Of a stretch of 64,000 bases of DNA, positions 17,771 to 27,952 are shown piece after piece. Each line of letters starts with the position of its first letter. Positions within the stretch are counted from its first letter, which is position 1. This DNA comes from Bacteroidetes bacterium SB0662_bin_6 (GTDB lineage Bacteria; Bacteroidota; Rhodothermia; Rhodothermales; VXPQ01), in the NCBI GenBank assembly GCA_009839485.1, contig VXPQ01000035.1, forward strand, positions 1-64,000, given 5' to 3'. A model generated the notes under the pieces. The model did not search any database and was not told the DNA's origin. It worked only from the letters and a program-made list of their open reading frames with translations. Position numbers and translations under genes: made by a program.

Positions 17771-18023
17771 GGATACTCTGATTAAGTCCGCGAAGCTCAG
17801 AGGCTGAGAGGGGTGCGCTGGCAAGGAATGACGAAGCAGTGTGGCAGGCCCCACACAATGAGGAATGACGCGGCCAGCGCACCCCTCTCAGCCTCCCGAA
17901 GGGCACGTCACGTCCGCGATGCCCCGAATCCACAGTGTTTTTCGCTAATTTCAACGATGGAATCATGATGTCTGTATTTGCGAACGTGACGTGCTGAGCG
18001 AGATGGTTTTGATCAGAGTATCC
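17771..18023 (+). repeat. Family A repeat, copy A6 (complete, 253 bp)
   Basis: This is the longest full copy. Termini are GGATACTCTGATTAAGTCCG and TGGTTTTGATCAGAGTATCC. A perfect 23-bp inverted repeat lies at 17800-17822 and 17873-17895, with an inner GTGTGG/CCCACAC hairpin. A second 11-bp inverted repeat (GCACGTCACGT / ACGTGACGTGC) lies at 17903-17913 and 17984-17994 and encloses a ~70-bp module missing from copies A3 and A4. It fills the space between yebC and ruvC. Confidence 0.92.
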
Positions 18024-18046
18024 AACTGTATGCCCTTGAAGATTTG

Positions 18047-18802
18047 TCAGAAGGATAGGGCAGCGAGGGTTTCCTCGTTCATATCCAGCGTGGTGAAGAC
18101 TGCCTGTACATCCTGGTGGTCGTCGATGTGCCCGATGAGGCGCAATACCTTCCGGGCATCATCTCCGGAAAGGGCCACGGTCGTTGAGGGTTCCCGGATC
18201 AATTGGGCCTCGCCGATTTCCACGCCGGCGCGTTCGAGCGCCCTGCGTACGTCTTCCAGCAGGTCGGGCGGCGTGACGATCAGATACGCATCCCCCTCCT
18301 GTTGCATGTCCTCGGCGCCTGCTTCCGCAACGATTTCGAACAGGGCCAGTTCATCATGCGGTTGTCCGGAGGAGGAGGTTTCTATGACGCCCTTGCGTTC
18401 GAACAGGTATGCCACCGATCCGGACTTGCCGAGGCTTCCGCCCCCTTTACTGAAAAGATGGCGCAAGTCGGCTACCGTCCGGTTTCGGTTGTCCGTCAGC
18501 GTTTCCACGAACACCGCTACGCCATGCGGTCCATAGCCCTCGTAGGTAACCTCTTCGTAATCTTCGCCCTGAATTTCCCCGGTGCCGCGCTTGATGGCCC
18601 GCTCGATATTATCCTTCGGCATGTTTTCGGCCTTTGCCTTTTCGACCGCCAGCGCCAGCGAAGCGTTCATACCGGGATCACCCCCTGCTTCCCGGGCGGC
18701 TACCGTGATGTCGCGGGAAATCCGCGCCCAGATTTTCGATCTGCGCTGGTCGGTTTTGGCCTTATGCCGCTTGATCTTGGACCACTTGTTATGACCGGCC
18801 AT
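18047..18802 (-). CDS. yebC: YebC/PmpR-family protein
   Basis: The 251-residue protein begins with the family signature MAGHNKWSKIKRHKAK. It keeps the acidic NMPKDNIERAIKRGTG motif near 75-90 and the YEGYGPHGVAVFVE segment. Members act as transcription regulators or, as shown more recently for YebC, assist ribosomes at polyproline stretches. In many genomes yebC sits with ruvC, as it does here, but repeat A6 now separates the two. Confidence 0.95.
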   Translation of the reverse strand: MAGHNKWSKIKRHKAKTDQRRSKIWARISRDITVAAREAGGDPGMNASLALAVEKAKAENMPKDNIERAIKRGTGEIQGEDYEEVTYEGYGPHGVAVFVETLTDNRNRTVADLRHLFSKGGGSLGKSGSVAYLFERKGVIETSSSGQPHDELALFEIVAEAGAEDMQQEGDAYLIVTPPDLLEDVRRALERAGVEIGEAQLIREPSTTVALSGDDARKVLRLIGHIDDHQDVQAVFTTLDMNEETLAALSF

Positions 18803-19070
18803 GGCGAACGGTACACCCTATAGCATCGTGAGAATCAGGGGGATGAAACTAAATCTACGCGCTCCGGCGCTAACATGGTATTCTCCGGAGGGTTCTTCAC
18901 ATCTTTCACAGGGTATAGGGGCGAAACGGCGCAAATAGGTCGGGTAATGGCTATCTTCGTACATCTTCGGTTGCATCGCGGCGGCGGATATTTCCGGCAT
19001 TGCCCGGCGTCCGCTTCATGCCGTCAGACACGGAAAGTTCTCCGGAACGGGTGAAACGGCCTGTTCGGTC

Positions 19071-19682
19071 ATGCCTGAAAAGAAGCCCCAAACGATCCCT
19101 TCTGAATCTGCCGAACAGGACAAGCGGTGCGTGGCGCGCGCGCTCGCCGGCGACGAGACGGCCTACTCCGAATTGCTCGACAAGTACCGGAATGCGCTTC
19201 ACCAGCACATCCGGAAAATCGCCCGGGATCGGATGGAGGTCGACGATCTGGTCCAGGACAGTTTCGTCAAGGCATTCGCGGCGCTTCCGTCGTATTCTCC
19301 CGAGTATGCCTTTTCCACCTGGCTGTACAAGATTGCGACGAATCATGCGATCGACTACGTCCGCAAGAAAAAACTCCCCACGCTGTCCATTGACCAGCCC
19401 ATCAAGACGGATGAAGGAGAAATGTCGGTGGAGTTGCCGGACACTACGTACCGGCCGGATCGGCACATCGTGGAAGACGAACGCAAAACCCTGATTCAGG
19501 AAGCCATCGATGCGCTTCCCCCGAAATACCACCGCGTGATCGTGTTGCGCCACCAACAGGAAAAAAGTTATGAAGAGATTGCGCAGGAACTCGATTTGCC
19601 GTTGGGCACCGTGAAGGCGCATATATTCCGGGCGCGCGAGTTGCTCAACAAATACCTGCGTGACCAGCGCCATCTGCTTTAG
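19071..19682 (+). CDS. ECF-type RNA polymerase sigma factor
   Basis: The 203-residue protein has region 2 (VARALAGDETAYSELLDKYRN ... DDLVQDSFVKAFAALPSY ... FSTWLYKIATNHAIDYVRKKK) and region 4 (ALPPKYHRVIVLRHQQ ... SYEEIAQELDLPLGTVKAHIFRAR). It should direct RNA polymerase to a stress or envelope regulon. No anti-sigma gene is adjacent, and purB follows 37 bp later. The 268-bp upstream region shows no feature I can name. Confidence 0.93.
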   Translation: MPEKKPQTIPSESAEQDKRCVARALAGDETAYSELLDKYRNALHQHIRKIARDRMEVDDLVQDSFVKAFAALPSYSPEYAFSTWLYKIATNHAIDYVRKKKLPTLSIDQPIKTDEGEMSVELPDTTYRPDRHIVEDERKTLIQEAIDALPPKYHRVIVLRHQQEKSYEEIAQELDLPLGTVKAHIFRARELLNKYLRDQRHLL

Positions 19683-19700
19683 GGTCTGTTACCACTATCC
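19681..19700 (+). repeat. Solo family B terminal repeat
   Basis: TAGGGTCTGTTACCACTAT matches the left end of the complete B copy at 35041 with one change. Its TA overlaps the TAG stop of the sigma factor gene, so it supplies the stop codon; purB starts 20 bp later. Confidence 0.6.
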
Positions 19701-19719
19701 TCCGCATCCGTTCTGAACA

Positions 19720-21018
19720 ATGATACCCCGATACACCCGCCCCGAAATGGGGGAAATATGGAGCGAACAGAGCCGGTTCCAGTCCTGGCTCGATGTCGAG
19801 TTGGCCGCGTGTGACGCGTGGTCGAAGCTGGGCGTCATACCTTCGGAGGATGTTGCCCTGCTCTACGAACAGGCCTCATTCGATGTGGAGCGCATTCATG
19901 AGATCGAGAAGACGACGCGGCATGATGTGGTGGCCTTTACGCGCGCGGTAAGCGAATCGCTGGGGCCGGAGAAAAAATGGGTGCATTACGGCCTTACGTC
20001 TTCCGATGTGGTCGATACGGCGCTGATGGTCCAGCTCAAAAAGGCGAACGATCTTCTGCTGACGGCCATCGACCGGATGCTGGACGTGCTGGCGGACAAG
20101 GCCCGCGAGCACCGGTATACCCTTATGATGGGCCGCACGCACGGCGTCCATGCCGAGCCGACGACATGGGGTTTGAAAATGGCGCTGTATCATGCCGAGA
20201 TGATGCGCAACCGCCGCCGGTTCGCGGCTGCGGCCGAGGATATGGCCGTGGGGAAATTGTCGGGGGCCGTAGGCACCTTTGCGCACATTCCGCCCGAGAT
20301 CGAACAGATGGTGTGCGAGAAGCTGGGTTTACGGCCTGCGGCCGTTTCGACGCAGGTTCTCCAGCGGGACCGGCATGCACACTATCTGTCCGTGCTTTCG
20401 CTCATCGGCGCTTCGCTCGAAAAGATGGCGGTGGAAGTGCGGGGGCTTCAAAAAAACGAGGTCCGGGAGGTCGAGGAAGCCTTCGGGAAAGGGCAAAAGG
20501 GGTCGTCCGCCATGCCGCACAAACGGAACCCGGTGGGCTCGGAGAATATCACGGGCTGCGCCCGGCTCCTTCGCGGCTACATGGTGTCGGCCTGTGAAAA
20601 TGTGGCGCTCTGGCATGAACGCGACATTTCTCATTCGTCCGTGGAAAGAGTCATCATTCCCGACGCCACGACGATTCTTCACTATGCGCTGCACCGGTTT
20701 GCGGGCATCATGGACACGCTGGTCGTATATCCCGAGGCGATGCGGGCAAATATGGAAGGGACCTATGGACTGTATCACAGCCAGCGCCTCATGCTTATGC
20801 TGATCGACAAGGGGATGTCCCGGGAGGCGGCCTACGATCTGGTCCAACCGGCGGCGATGCGGGCATGGGAAGAAAAACGCCCGTTCAGGGAGATTGTCGC
20901 CGGGGACGCTGCCCTCATGGAGCATTTGTCGCCGGAAGAGGTGGAACTGGCCTTCGATCTATCGTACCATCTTCGCCGGATCGACTTTATTTTCGAGCGG
21001 GCCGGCCTTGGCCGTTGA
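19720..21018 (+). CDS. purB: Adenylosuccinate lyase
   Basis: The 432-residue enzyme starts [14 protein letters not shown] and carries the fumarase/aspartase-superfamily signature [11 protein letters not shown] near residue 261. It also has [14 protein letters not shown] near 138 and TSSDVVDTA near 91. It acts twice in purine synthesis, releasing fumarate from SAICAR and from adenylosuccinate. Length is normal. Confidence 0.96.
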   Translation: MIPRYTRPEMGEIWSEQSRFQSWLDVELAACDAWSKLGVIPSEDVALLYEQASFDVERIHEIEKTTRHDVVAFTRAVSESLGPEKKWVHYGLTSSDVVDTALMVQLKKANDLLLTAIDRMLDVLADKAREHRYTLMMGRTHGVHAEPTTWGLKMALYHAEMMRNRRRFAAAAEDMAVGKLSGAVGTFAHIPPEIEQMVCEKLGLRPAAVSTQVLQRDRHAHYLSVLSLIGASLEKMAVEVRGLQKNEVREVEEAFGKGQKGSSAMPHKRNPVGSENITGCARLLRGYMVSACENVALWHERDISHSSVERVIIPDATTILHYALHRFAGIMDTLVVYPEAMRANMEGTYGLYHSQRLMLMLIDKGMSREAAYDLVQPAAMRAWEEKRPFREIVAGDAALMEHLSPEEVELAFDLSYHLRRIDFIFERAGLGR

Positions 21019-21081
21019 TGCTCCGCCAGCGCGTGCCGGACACCCGCTCCCGATCATTTTCACGGGTCGCCGGTATATTTC

Positions 21082-21110
21082 TTGACAGTTTCGGTAGGGA
21101 GACATATTTA
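21082..21110 (+). promoter_or_regulatory. Putative sigma70-type promoter for the TonB receptor
   Basis: TTGACA (21082-21087), a 17-base spacer and TATTTA (21105-21110). It lies ~98 bp ahead of the receptor start, in a 189-bp spacer after purB. Confidence 0.45.
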
Positions 21111-21207
21111 TATTTAATCGGGCGTTATTCGCACTGGGATATGCAGGTCGGATATGATCTCTTGAGAACCCTTGTTTGAACAGGTTCATTGCTTTCCCCA
21201 TTTTATC

Positions 21208-24024
21208 ATGAACGCCATGCTGCGCTATCTGCTCGCTACCTCCCTGTTCTGCTTTCTTGCATTCGGTGCGTTCGCGCCCCGATCGGCGCAGGCGCAAGCC
21301 GACGTATCGGTTCACGGCGTGGTTACGGACGCGTCGTCGGAGGCGCCTCTGCAAGACGCCAATGTGGTGTTGCTGGTGGATGGTGTCGTGATTGCAGGCG
21401 CTGCCTCGGACGCCGACGGATCGTATGAGATTTCCGGAATTCCTCCGGGCGATTACGTGCTTTCGGTGCGTTTTGTGGGATACGAGCAGGAAGAGATGCA
21501 GATATCCTTGCAGCCCGGCGAATCCCTCACGGCGGACGTAGCTTTGCGCCCGACGGGTTTCGATCTCAATGCCGTGGTCGTGAGTGCATCGCGCGCCTCC
21601 GAGAAGGTGCTGGACGCCCCGGCTTCGATCTCCGTCCTGGATACAAGAGAAATCGAAAGCGTGGCCCTGCCGTCCTCCGCCATGTTGCTTCGGAATGTAA
21701 CCGGGGTGGATATGGCGCAGACGGGCGTCAACCGGTATGAGGTCGTGCTGCGAGGGTTCAATAACGTCTTCACCGGAGCCACGTATGTCATGACGGATTA
21801 CCGGCGGGCGGCCGTGGCGTCTCTGGGCCTGAACGATTACAGCCTGATGCCGATCAGCCAGATCGATCTGGAGCGCATCGAAGTGGTCCGGGGTCCGGGA
21901 TCGGCACTCTTCGGCGCCGGGGTCGATGCAGGCGTGATCCACTTCATCAGCAAGGATCCGTTTACGCATCCGGGTACGACGGTACGCGTGGGTGGAGGCT
22001 TGCGCAATGCACTGACGGCCTCCCTGCGCCATGCGGGGGTTGCGGGCGGCAAACTGGGTTACAAGGTCGTCGCCGATTTTCAGCGCGCCAACGACTTTGC
22101 CTTCGATCCGGAGGATCCCCTGGATGCCATACAACTCGGCACGTTCAGAGAGGAGGCGCTTCCCGTCGATTACAATAACCATAACTATACCCTGTCGGGT
22201 CTGCTTTCCTGGCAGCCTCGCTCGAACGTCACGCTGACGGCCAATGGCGGATTTTCGGCGGTCAAGACCATCGGGCTTTCATCGATCGGTACGATTCAGG
22301 GCGAAGGGTTCGGATATACGTACGGGCAGCTTCGCCTCGACGCCGGAAGGTTTTTCGCCCAGGCCTATGCGAATTTCAACGATGCGGGCGATTCCTTTGT
22401 CTATCGGGAGGGATCGGTCGATGACGTAGTGGACAACTCGACCGAGATCAATGTACAGGGGCAGTACGACTTCGATATTCTGGACGAGCGGTTCCGTTTT
22501 GTGCTCGGCGCGGAATACGAACTGACCAATCCGGTTACGAAGTCCACGGTCTTTGGCCGCAACGAAGATCGTGACCGATTCGCCGAGACAGGCGCTTATC
22601 TTCAGAGCGTCGTTCGGCTGAGTCCAATGTTGAATGCGACCCTCGCCGTGCGCGCGGACCGGCACGATTTGTTCGACGGGGTGCAGTTTTCTCCCCGGGC
22701 CGCCCTCGTTTTCAAACCGGATCCCGCACACAGCATTCGCGCCACGTTCAACCGGGCATTCGCTTCGCCCGGCACGCATAACCTTTTTCTGGACTTCAAT
22801 GCGGGCGCGGCCGGACCGCTTACGATCCAGGCCCGGGGATCACTGGACGGATTTCATTTCCAGCGCGATGCACAGGGCGGCCTGATCGCCTCCAGTATGT
22901 TTCCGGATATTTTCGGAGCGCCCGTGCCCGTAGGCGTCCCTCTCGGTTTGCTCTATAGTGAGATGTACGGAGCGCTTTCGAGTATTCCGGTGTCTGATTT
23001 GCAAGGATTGCTTGCGGCGCAGGGCTTAAACATACCGGCGGTGCTCATTGACCAGTTTATCGGCCTGCTCAGTCCGGACGGGGGCATCACCGTGACGGGC
23101 CTGACGCCGGCCAATATCGGATATGTGGATTTGAACACATTCGATATCGATCCGAACAGTATAGCCCAGGATGTGGTGGATGTCCCTTCCCTGGAATACA
23201 CGTCCAGCGAGATCTTCGAAATAGGATACAAGGGGTTGTTAGGGGAGCGGCTGCTGGTTGCCGTGGACGGGTATTACACCCGGCGGAAGAATTTCGTCAG
23301 CCCGTTGCGGGTAGAGACGCCCTTCGTGCTGGTGCCCAATCATGACTTGTTGTTCGGCGACCTGCAAGCGGCGCTCGCCGACGGAATCGCGGGCAATGAG
23401 ACCCTGCATGCGGCCTTGCAGGCGGTAGGATTCTCGGCAGACGACATATCGTCGCTCATCGTGGAGCTTGCCCGGCCCGACTTTGCGGCGTTTCTTCCGG
23501 AGAATACGCCCATTGCCATCGTGCAGCCTGTGGAAAACATGGTACCCGGCCAGCTTCTGATGACCTATCGGAGCATGGGGGAGATCGAATACTACGGCAT
23601 GGACGTGTCCACCGAGTTGCTGCTTGGCGACCGGCTGCGCGTTTTCGGAAACCTGTCCTGGGTCAGCGACAATTTTTTTGACGCCGGCGAGCTTGGCGAA
23701 GAGGAAGAAACGCTGGAACTGTCCATGAATGCCCCTGCTACGAAGGTCAAGGGCGGATTTGCCTACGAATCTTCCGGCAACTGGAGCGTCCATGCATCCG
23801 TGCGGCATACCGGGGGCTTCGAGGTTCGATCGGGTTTGTACACAGGGCCCGTGCCGGAGCATACGCTGCTGGATGTCGGCGCCGGATACGATCTCGGCGA
23901 CTATGTGTCCGGATTGCGCATGAATCTGTCCCTGTTCAATGTGCTGGATCAACGGCACCGCGAGTTCGTCGGCTCGCCGGAGATAGGGCGGATGGGGCTT
24001 GTACAGATGACCCTGGAAATATAG
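21208..24024 (+). CDS. TonB-dependent receptor with CarboxypepD_reg-like domain
   Basis: The 938-residue outer-membrane protein starts MNAMLRYLL and has a signal peptide ending AQAQA. A carboxypeptidase-regulatory-like domain follows (HGVVTDASSEAPLQDANVVL) at ~34-110. The plug comes next, with AVVVSASRASEKVLDAPASISV and a long barrel behind it. The plug segment LERIEVVRGPGSALFGAGVDAGVI is typical of receptors. The C-terminus ends in an aromatic-poor strand (GLVQMTLEI). It imports an unknown ligand with TonB-ExbBD. The frame is open to 21172, but the signal peptide fixes the start at 21208. Confidence 0.92.
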   Translation: MNAMLRYLLATSLFCFLAFGAFAPRSAQAQADVSVHGVVTDASSEAPLQDANVVLLVDGVVIAGAASDADGSYEISGIPPGDYVLSVRFVGYEQEEMQISLQPGESLTADVALRPTGFDLNAVVVSASRASEKVLDAPASISVLDTREIESVALPSSAMLLRNVTGVDMAQTGVNRYEVVLRGFNNVFTGATYVMTDYRRAAVASLGLNDYSLMPISQIDLERIEVVRGPGSALFGAGVDAGVIHFISKDPFTHPGTTVRVGGGLRNALTASLRHAGVAGGKLGYKVVADFQRANDFAFDPEDPLDAIQLGTFREEALPVDYNNHNYTLSGLLSWQPRSNVTLTANGGFSAVKTIGLSSIGTIQGEGFGYTYGQLRLDAGRFFAQAYANFNDAGDSFVYREGSVDDVVDNSTEINVQGQYDFDILDERFRFVLGAEYELTNPVTKSTVFGRNEDRDRFAETGAYLQSVVRLSPMLNATLAVRADRHDLFDGVQFSPRAALVFKPDPAHSIRATFNRAFASPGTHNLFLDFNAGAAGPLTIQARGSLDGFHFQRDAQGGLIASSMFPDIFGAPVPVGVPLGLLYSEMYGALSSIPVSDLQGLLAAQGLNIPAVLIDQFIGLLSPDGGITVTGLTPANIGYVDLNTFDIDPNSIAQDVVDVPSLEYTSSEIFEIGYKGLLGERLLVAVDGYYTRRKNFVSPLRVETPFVLVPNHDLLFGDLQAALADGIAGNETLHAALQAVGFSADDISSLIVELARPDFAAFLPENTPIAIVQPVENMVPGQLLMTYRSMGEIEYYGMDVSTELLLGDRLRVFGNLSWVSDNFFDAGELGEEEETLELSMNAPATKVKGGFAYESSGNWSVHASVRHTGGFEVRSGLYTGPVPEHTLLDVGAGYDLGDYVSGLRMNLSLFNVLDQRHREFVGSPEIGRMGLVQMTLEI

Positions 24025-24026
24025 AA

Positions 24027-24060
24027 GGATAGGCTGATTCCGTACCCTGTAGCCCTATCC
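24027..24060 (+). repeat. Family A repeat, copy A14 (minimal, degenerate)
   Basis: It begins GGATAGGCTGATTCC and ends AGCCCTATCC, two bases after the stop codon of the TonB receptor. The two ends are inverted repeats (GGATAGGCT / AGCCCTATCC), so it can fold and could end transcription. Confidence 0.5.
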
Positions 24061-24095
24061 ATTCTCCTTGACGGGATATTCATGGCCGTTTCGCG

Positions 24096-24124
24096 TTGAT
24101 TGACCTGCTTACGTGGGGTATTTT
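24096..24124 (+). promoter_or_regulatory. Putative promoter of the nuo operon
   Basis: TTGATT, a 17-base spacer, then TATTTT, 134 bp ahead of nuoA. The fit to consensus is moderate; no other candidate in the 233-bp spacer is better. Confidence 0.35.
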
Positions 24125-24257
24125 GCCCATGCTACGCGTTTACATCCGGTTCTCCGGGGCTCTTTTACGGACGGAGGCGCTGTACAGGCGTGGTGCCGCC
24201 TGTTTTGTTCCTCTGGCGCATAGTCTATCATAGTCGTATCCACTGTCTGCACGAACT

Positions 24258-24629
24258 ATGCCTGCGGATTTCGTTCCCCTGCTTATTATGATGGCGCTTG
24301 CGTCGGGGATGGCGTTGACGCTCCTGAAGGGCGCCGACTGGCTCGGGCCGCGCCGGCGTAATCTGATCAAGCAGAGCAGCTACGAGAGCGGGATGGATCC
24401 TGTGGGCACGGCCCATGAACGCTACTCGGTGAAATTTTACCTGGTGGCGATGATCTTCATCGTGTTCGATGTGGAAGTCGTCTTTTTGTATCCGTGGGCC
24501 GTAAGTTTCCACGAGTTCATGGATGCGGGGGTTGCCCTTGGAGCCCTTGCGGTTGTTTGCCTGTTTATCCTTATTCTTGGCGTCGGTCTGCTGTACGATG
24601 TCAAAAAGGGCGGGCTGGAGTTCGATTGA
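24258..24629 (+). CDS. nuoA: NADH-quinone oxidoreductase subunit A
   Basis: This 123-residue membrane protein has three hydrophobic helices and the subunit A motifs YESGMDPVG and [21 protein letters not shown], where the acidic residues lie near the quinone channel. It is the first gene of an eight-gene nuo run on the plus strand. Confidence 0.95.
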   Translation: MPADFVPLLIMMALASGMALTLLKGADWLGPRRRNLIKQSSYESGMDPVGTAHERYSVKFYLVAMIFIVFDVEVVFLYPWAVSFHEFMDAGVALGALAVVCLFILILGVGLLYDVKKGGLEFD

Positions 24630-24672
24630 CCCTGCGTGTTTCGTTTTCCGAAGACCCATCATACTGAATACC

Positions 24673-25203
24673 ATGGTTTCGCAAGGCCCCCGGAACGAGG
24701 GATTTCTTACCACCAGAGTGGATGCCGTATTGAATTGGGCGCGCTCCAATTCACTTATGCCGATGCCCATGGGGCTTGCCTGCTGCGCTATTGAAATGAT
24801 GGCCTTTGCAGGTCCCAAGTACGATGCAGCCCGTTTTGGAAGCGAAGCTATGCGCTTTTCACCGCGCCAGGCCGATCTGATGATTGTGGCCGGCTGGGTA
24901 TCGTACAAGATGGCGCATGCCATCCGCCGGGTATGGGATCAGATGGCTGACCCGAAATGGTGTATCGCCATGGGGGCTTGCGCCTCGACGGGCGGGATGC
25001 ACCGTTGCTACGGGGTGGTGCAGGGGTGCGATAATTTTCTGCCGGTAGATGTGTATATCCCCGGATGTCCGCCTCGTCCGGAAGCTCTTTTACATGCTCT
25101 GATGGATATCCAGGAGAAGATCCGTAACGAGTATTCCGTTACGCAGGATTACGTGCAGGGACATGCACTTCCGGCAGGGCAGACGGGTAACGGTATTGGT
25201 TGA
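24673..25203 (+). CDS. nuoB: NADH-quinone oxidoreductase subunit B
   Basis: The 176-residue subunit carries cluster N2, the last Fe-S centre before quinone. Its ligands are visible: the tandem CC in [11 protein letters not shown], Cys in MGACASTGG and Cys in [10 protein letters not shown]. The start at 24673 follows nuoA by 43 bp. The frame is open further upstream inside nuoA, but those residues do not look like NuoB. Confidence 0.95.
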   Translation: MVSQGPRNEGFLTTRVDAVLNWARSNSLMPMPMGLACCAIEMMAFAGPKYDAARFGSEAMRFSPRQADLMIVAGWVSYKMAHAIRRVWDQMADPKWCIAMGACASTGGMHRCYGVVQGCDNFLPVDVYIPGCPPRPEALLHALMDIQEKIRNEYSVTQDYVQGHALPAGQTGNGIG

Positions 25204-25204
25204 G

Positions 25205-25915
25205 ATGTCCACGGACGCCGAACATAGCCCCCCGGCGGAAGAAGGCATGCCGTCTCACCGGGTGCTTGATTTCTTTTTTACGCCCGAAGACGCGGCGACT
25301 CCCGGCGGGGACAACCCGCTTTCCCAGCCCACTACGCACGTCTCTGAGATCATTGAGGCGTTATGCGCCCGGTTCGACAAGGCCATTCTGGGTGTCGAGG
25401 AGTATGCCGGGGAGCAGACCGTTCTGGTCGAGGCACGGCGCATAGCGGATGTATGCCGTTTTCTGAAGGACGAACAGGGCTTCCTGTATCTGTCGGATGT
25501 AGGCGGCGCGGATCGGTTCGTGGAAGAGGACCGGTTTGAGGTGTTCTATAACCTCGTATCGTTTGAAAAGGGAAAACGTATCCGCCTGAAGGTTCGGGTG
25601 GACGAGGCCGCCTTGACGGTGCCTACGGTAACGGATGTATATCGCGCCGCCAACTGGAACGAGCGCGAGGTGTACGATATGCTGGGCATTCGCTTCGAGG
25701 GGCATCCGGATATGCGCCGGATGTTCATGCCGGAAGATTTCGAATACTATCCGCAGCGGAAAGAATTTCCCCAGTTGGGTATTCCCGGATCGCTGCCGCT
25801 GCCCCCCCGGACCCCTGAGGGACCCCTCCAGTACGACCCGTTTCCGACGGCCCATGAGGGCCCGACGCCGAAGAGTTACCAGGAACCCCCGTCACAGATT
25901 ACCGAGGAAGAATGA
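25205..25915 (+). CDS. nuoC: NADH-quinone oxidoreductase subunit C (30 kDa)
   Basis: The 236-residue protein contains the 30-kDa subunit signature (ANWNEREVYDMLGIRFEGHPDMRRM) near 155-180 and ends in a Pro-rich tail. The first ~40 residues are acidic and of low complexity. It starts one base after the nuoB stop and overlaps nuoD by 4 bp (ATGA), so translation is probably coupled. It is not fused to NuoD. Confidence 0.94.
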   Translation: MSTDAEHSPPAEEGMPSHRVLDFFFTPEDAATPGGDNPLSQPTTHVSEIIEALCARFDKAILGVEEYAGEQTVLVEARRIADVCRFLKDEQGFLYLSDVGGADRFVEEDRFEVFYNLVSFEKGKRIRLKVRVDEAALTVPTVTDVYRAANWNEREVYDMLGIRFEGHPDMRRMFMPEDFEYYPQRKEFPQLGIPGSLPLPPRTPEGPLQYDPFPTAHEGPTPKSYQEPPSQITEEE

Positions 25916-27231
25916 GCGCCGCATCGGGTTTCCGGACATCAGGAGAGGAATCGGTTTTCCGGTTCTGGCCCCGGCATAACGAGGCGATCTACGAGCGCCT
26001 CGAAAGCAAGCATGTGTGGCTGGAGCAGGCGCAGCGCAACGAGGCGAACGAGGGGGATCCGCTCGAGCATGAGATGATCCTCAACATCGGGCCGCAGCAC
26101 CCGGCCACCCACGGCGTCCTCCGGTGCGTGGTCAAAATGGATGGCGAAACCATTGAGAAATCGGTGCTCGACATCGGTTATCTGCACCGCGGCATCGAGA
26201 AACTTGCCGAACACAAGACCTATCAGGAATTCATGCCCTACACGGATCGCATGGATTACCTTGCGCCGTATGCCAACAATGTGGCATGGTGCCTGGCCGT
26301 GGAGAAACTTGCTGCTATCGAGGTACCCGAACGAGCGCAGTGGCTTCGTATGATTATGTGCGAACTGGCGCGCATTTCGTCGCATTTGCTCTGGCTGGGG
26401 GTCGGATTGATGGATGCCGGCGCCGTGTCCGTTTTTCTGTGGACCTTCAAGGGGCGCGAGGATCTCTACCGTATTTTTGACGAAGTGGCGGGCGCCCGAT
26501 TCACCGTATCGCACAGCCGCATCGGCGGACTGTTTTCGGACCTGACGCCGGAAGCCTTCCGCCTGATCCACCAGTTTGTGGACGATTTCGGTCAGGAGAT
26601 AGCAGGCTGGGAAGCCTTGCTCAACCGGAACCGTATATGGATCGACAGAAACCGCGATGTGGGCACGCTTACCCGCCAGGAAGCCGTGGAGATCGGGCTT
26701 ACGGGGCCGAATCTGCGGGCCAGCGGCGAACCGTATGACATTCGCCGTTTCGAACCATATATGTTTTACGGGGAAGTGGATTTCGATGTCCCGACCCGTG
26801 AAGCGGGGGATTCCCTCGCGCGGTATTTTGTGCGGCTCGAAGAGATGAAAGAAAGTCTTCGGATTATTCGGCAATGTCTGGATCGCTTGCCTGACGGCCC
26901 CATTCGCGCCGACGACGCCAAGCGGGCCTATCCGTCGAAGGACGAGGTGTATTACTCCATGGAGGGCATGATCCACGATTTTCTGTATACCGATGTAGGG
27001 GTCGCGCCGCCGAAAGGCGCCGCCTGTTATCAGGCGATCGAATCGCCGAAGGGGGAACTGGGGTGGTACCTCCAGTCCGACGGTACGGGCAATCCCTGGC
27101 GGGCGAAGGTCAACGCGCCTTCCTTTACGAATTTACAAGGACTCGAACACATGCTGGAAGGGTCTCTGGTGGCCGATGCGGTCATTCTCATCGGCTCCAT
27201 TGATCCGGTCATGGGAGAAGCCGACAAATAA
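25912..27231 (+). CDS. nuoD: NADH-quinone oxidoreductase subunit D (49 kDa)
   Basis: The 439-residue subunit has the 49-kDa motifs NIGPQHPATHGVLR near 56-70 and DIGYLHRGIEKLAE. The quinone-site residues His and Tyr are in these regions. The C-terminus ends SIDPVMGEADK, typical of NuoD. The N-terminal ~35 residues are an extension. Confidence 0.96.
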   Translation: MSAASGFRTSGEESVFRFWPRHNEAIYERLESKHVWLEQAQRNEANEGDPLEHEMILNIGPQHPATHGVLRCVVKMDGETIEKSVLDIGYLHRGIEKLAEHKTYQEFMPYTDRMDYLAPYANNVAWCLAVEKLAAIEVPERAQWLRMIMCELARISSHLLWLGVGLMDAGAVSVFLWTFKGREDLYRIFDEVAGARFTVSHSRIGGLFSDLTPEAFRLIHQFVDDFGQEIAGWEALLNRNRIWIDRNRDVGTLTRQEAVEIGLTGPNLRASGEPYDIRRFEPYMFYGEVDFDVPTREAGDSLARYFVRLEEMKESLRIIRQCLDRLPDGPIRADDAKRAYPSKDEVYYSMEGMIHDFLYTDVGVAPPKGAACYQAIESPKGELGWYLQSDGTGNPWRAKVNAPSFTNLQGLEHMLEGSLVADAVILIGSIDPVMGEADK

Positions 27232-27238
27232 GCCGACC

Positions 27239-27913
27239 GTGAGCGATTTTATCAAACATCCTGTCGTCCCGTTACCGGATCGCCTCCCGGAACCTGTCTT
27301 TTCCGAAAAAGATCTGGTGTTCACGGATGCGGAAAAGGAGCAGATCGAGGAATTTCGGGGGCAGTATCCCACGCCTGAAGGCGCCGTAATGAAAACGCTC
27401 TGGCTCGCTCAGGAGAAATTCGGGTTTTTGCCTCCCGAGGTGATTCGTCTCGTGGCCGATACGATCGAGATTCCTTTTTCGCTTGCATACGGTGTGGCGA
27501 CGTTCTATACGCAGTATTACAAGGCGAAGAAAGGGTCCCACGTGCTGGACGTATGCACGTGCTTCAGCTGTCAATTGTGCGGTGGATACGACATGCTGCA
27601 CTACCTTGAAGAAAAACTTGGCGTTCGGGAGGGAGAGACGACCGAAGACGGGTTGTTCACAATTCAGGGCGTGGAATGCCTCGGAGCCTGTGGCACGGCG
27701 CCGATGCTACAGGTTACGAACGGACCGTACGTACATAATCTTTCAAGGGAAAAACTGGATGCGCTGATCGATGCGCTGAAGGATGGAGATATGCCCCCGT
27801 TCGTATCCGTCACATTGCCGCAGGACGAAGACGCGTTGGACGGAAACCGGCGGTCGGATGCGGAGGCGACGGATACAGGCCGGACCCCGCCCATTGCCGA
27901 AACACTCGAATAA
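27239..27913 (+). CDS. nuoE: NADH-quinone oxidoreductase subunit E (24 kDa, 2Fe-2S)
   Basis: The 224-residue protein holds cluster N1a. Its four ligands are in CTCFSC (near 100-105) and in ECLGACGTAP (near 142-150). A GTG at 27239, 7 bp after the nuoD stop, is the best start; an ATG at 27176 lies inside nuoD and gives an unrelated N-terminus. The last ~45 residues are an acidic tail not needed by the family. Confidence 0.94.
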   Translation: MSDFIKHPVVPLPDRLPEPVFSEKDLVFTDAEKEQIEEFRGQYPTPEGAVMKTLWLAQEKFGFLPPEVIRLVADTIEIPFSLAYGVATFYTQYYKAKKGSHVLDVCTCFSCQLCGGYDMLHYLEEKLGVREGETTEDGLFTIQGVECLGACGTAPMLQVTNGPYVHNLSREKLDALIDALKDGDMPPFVSVTLPQDEDALDGNRRSDAEATDTGRTPPIAETLE

Positions 27914-27952
27914 CGTATCCGGAGGACCTGCATCGCGCCCGGACTACCACGT

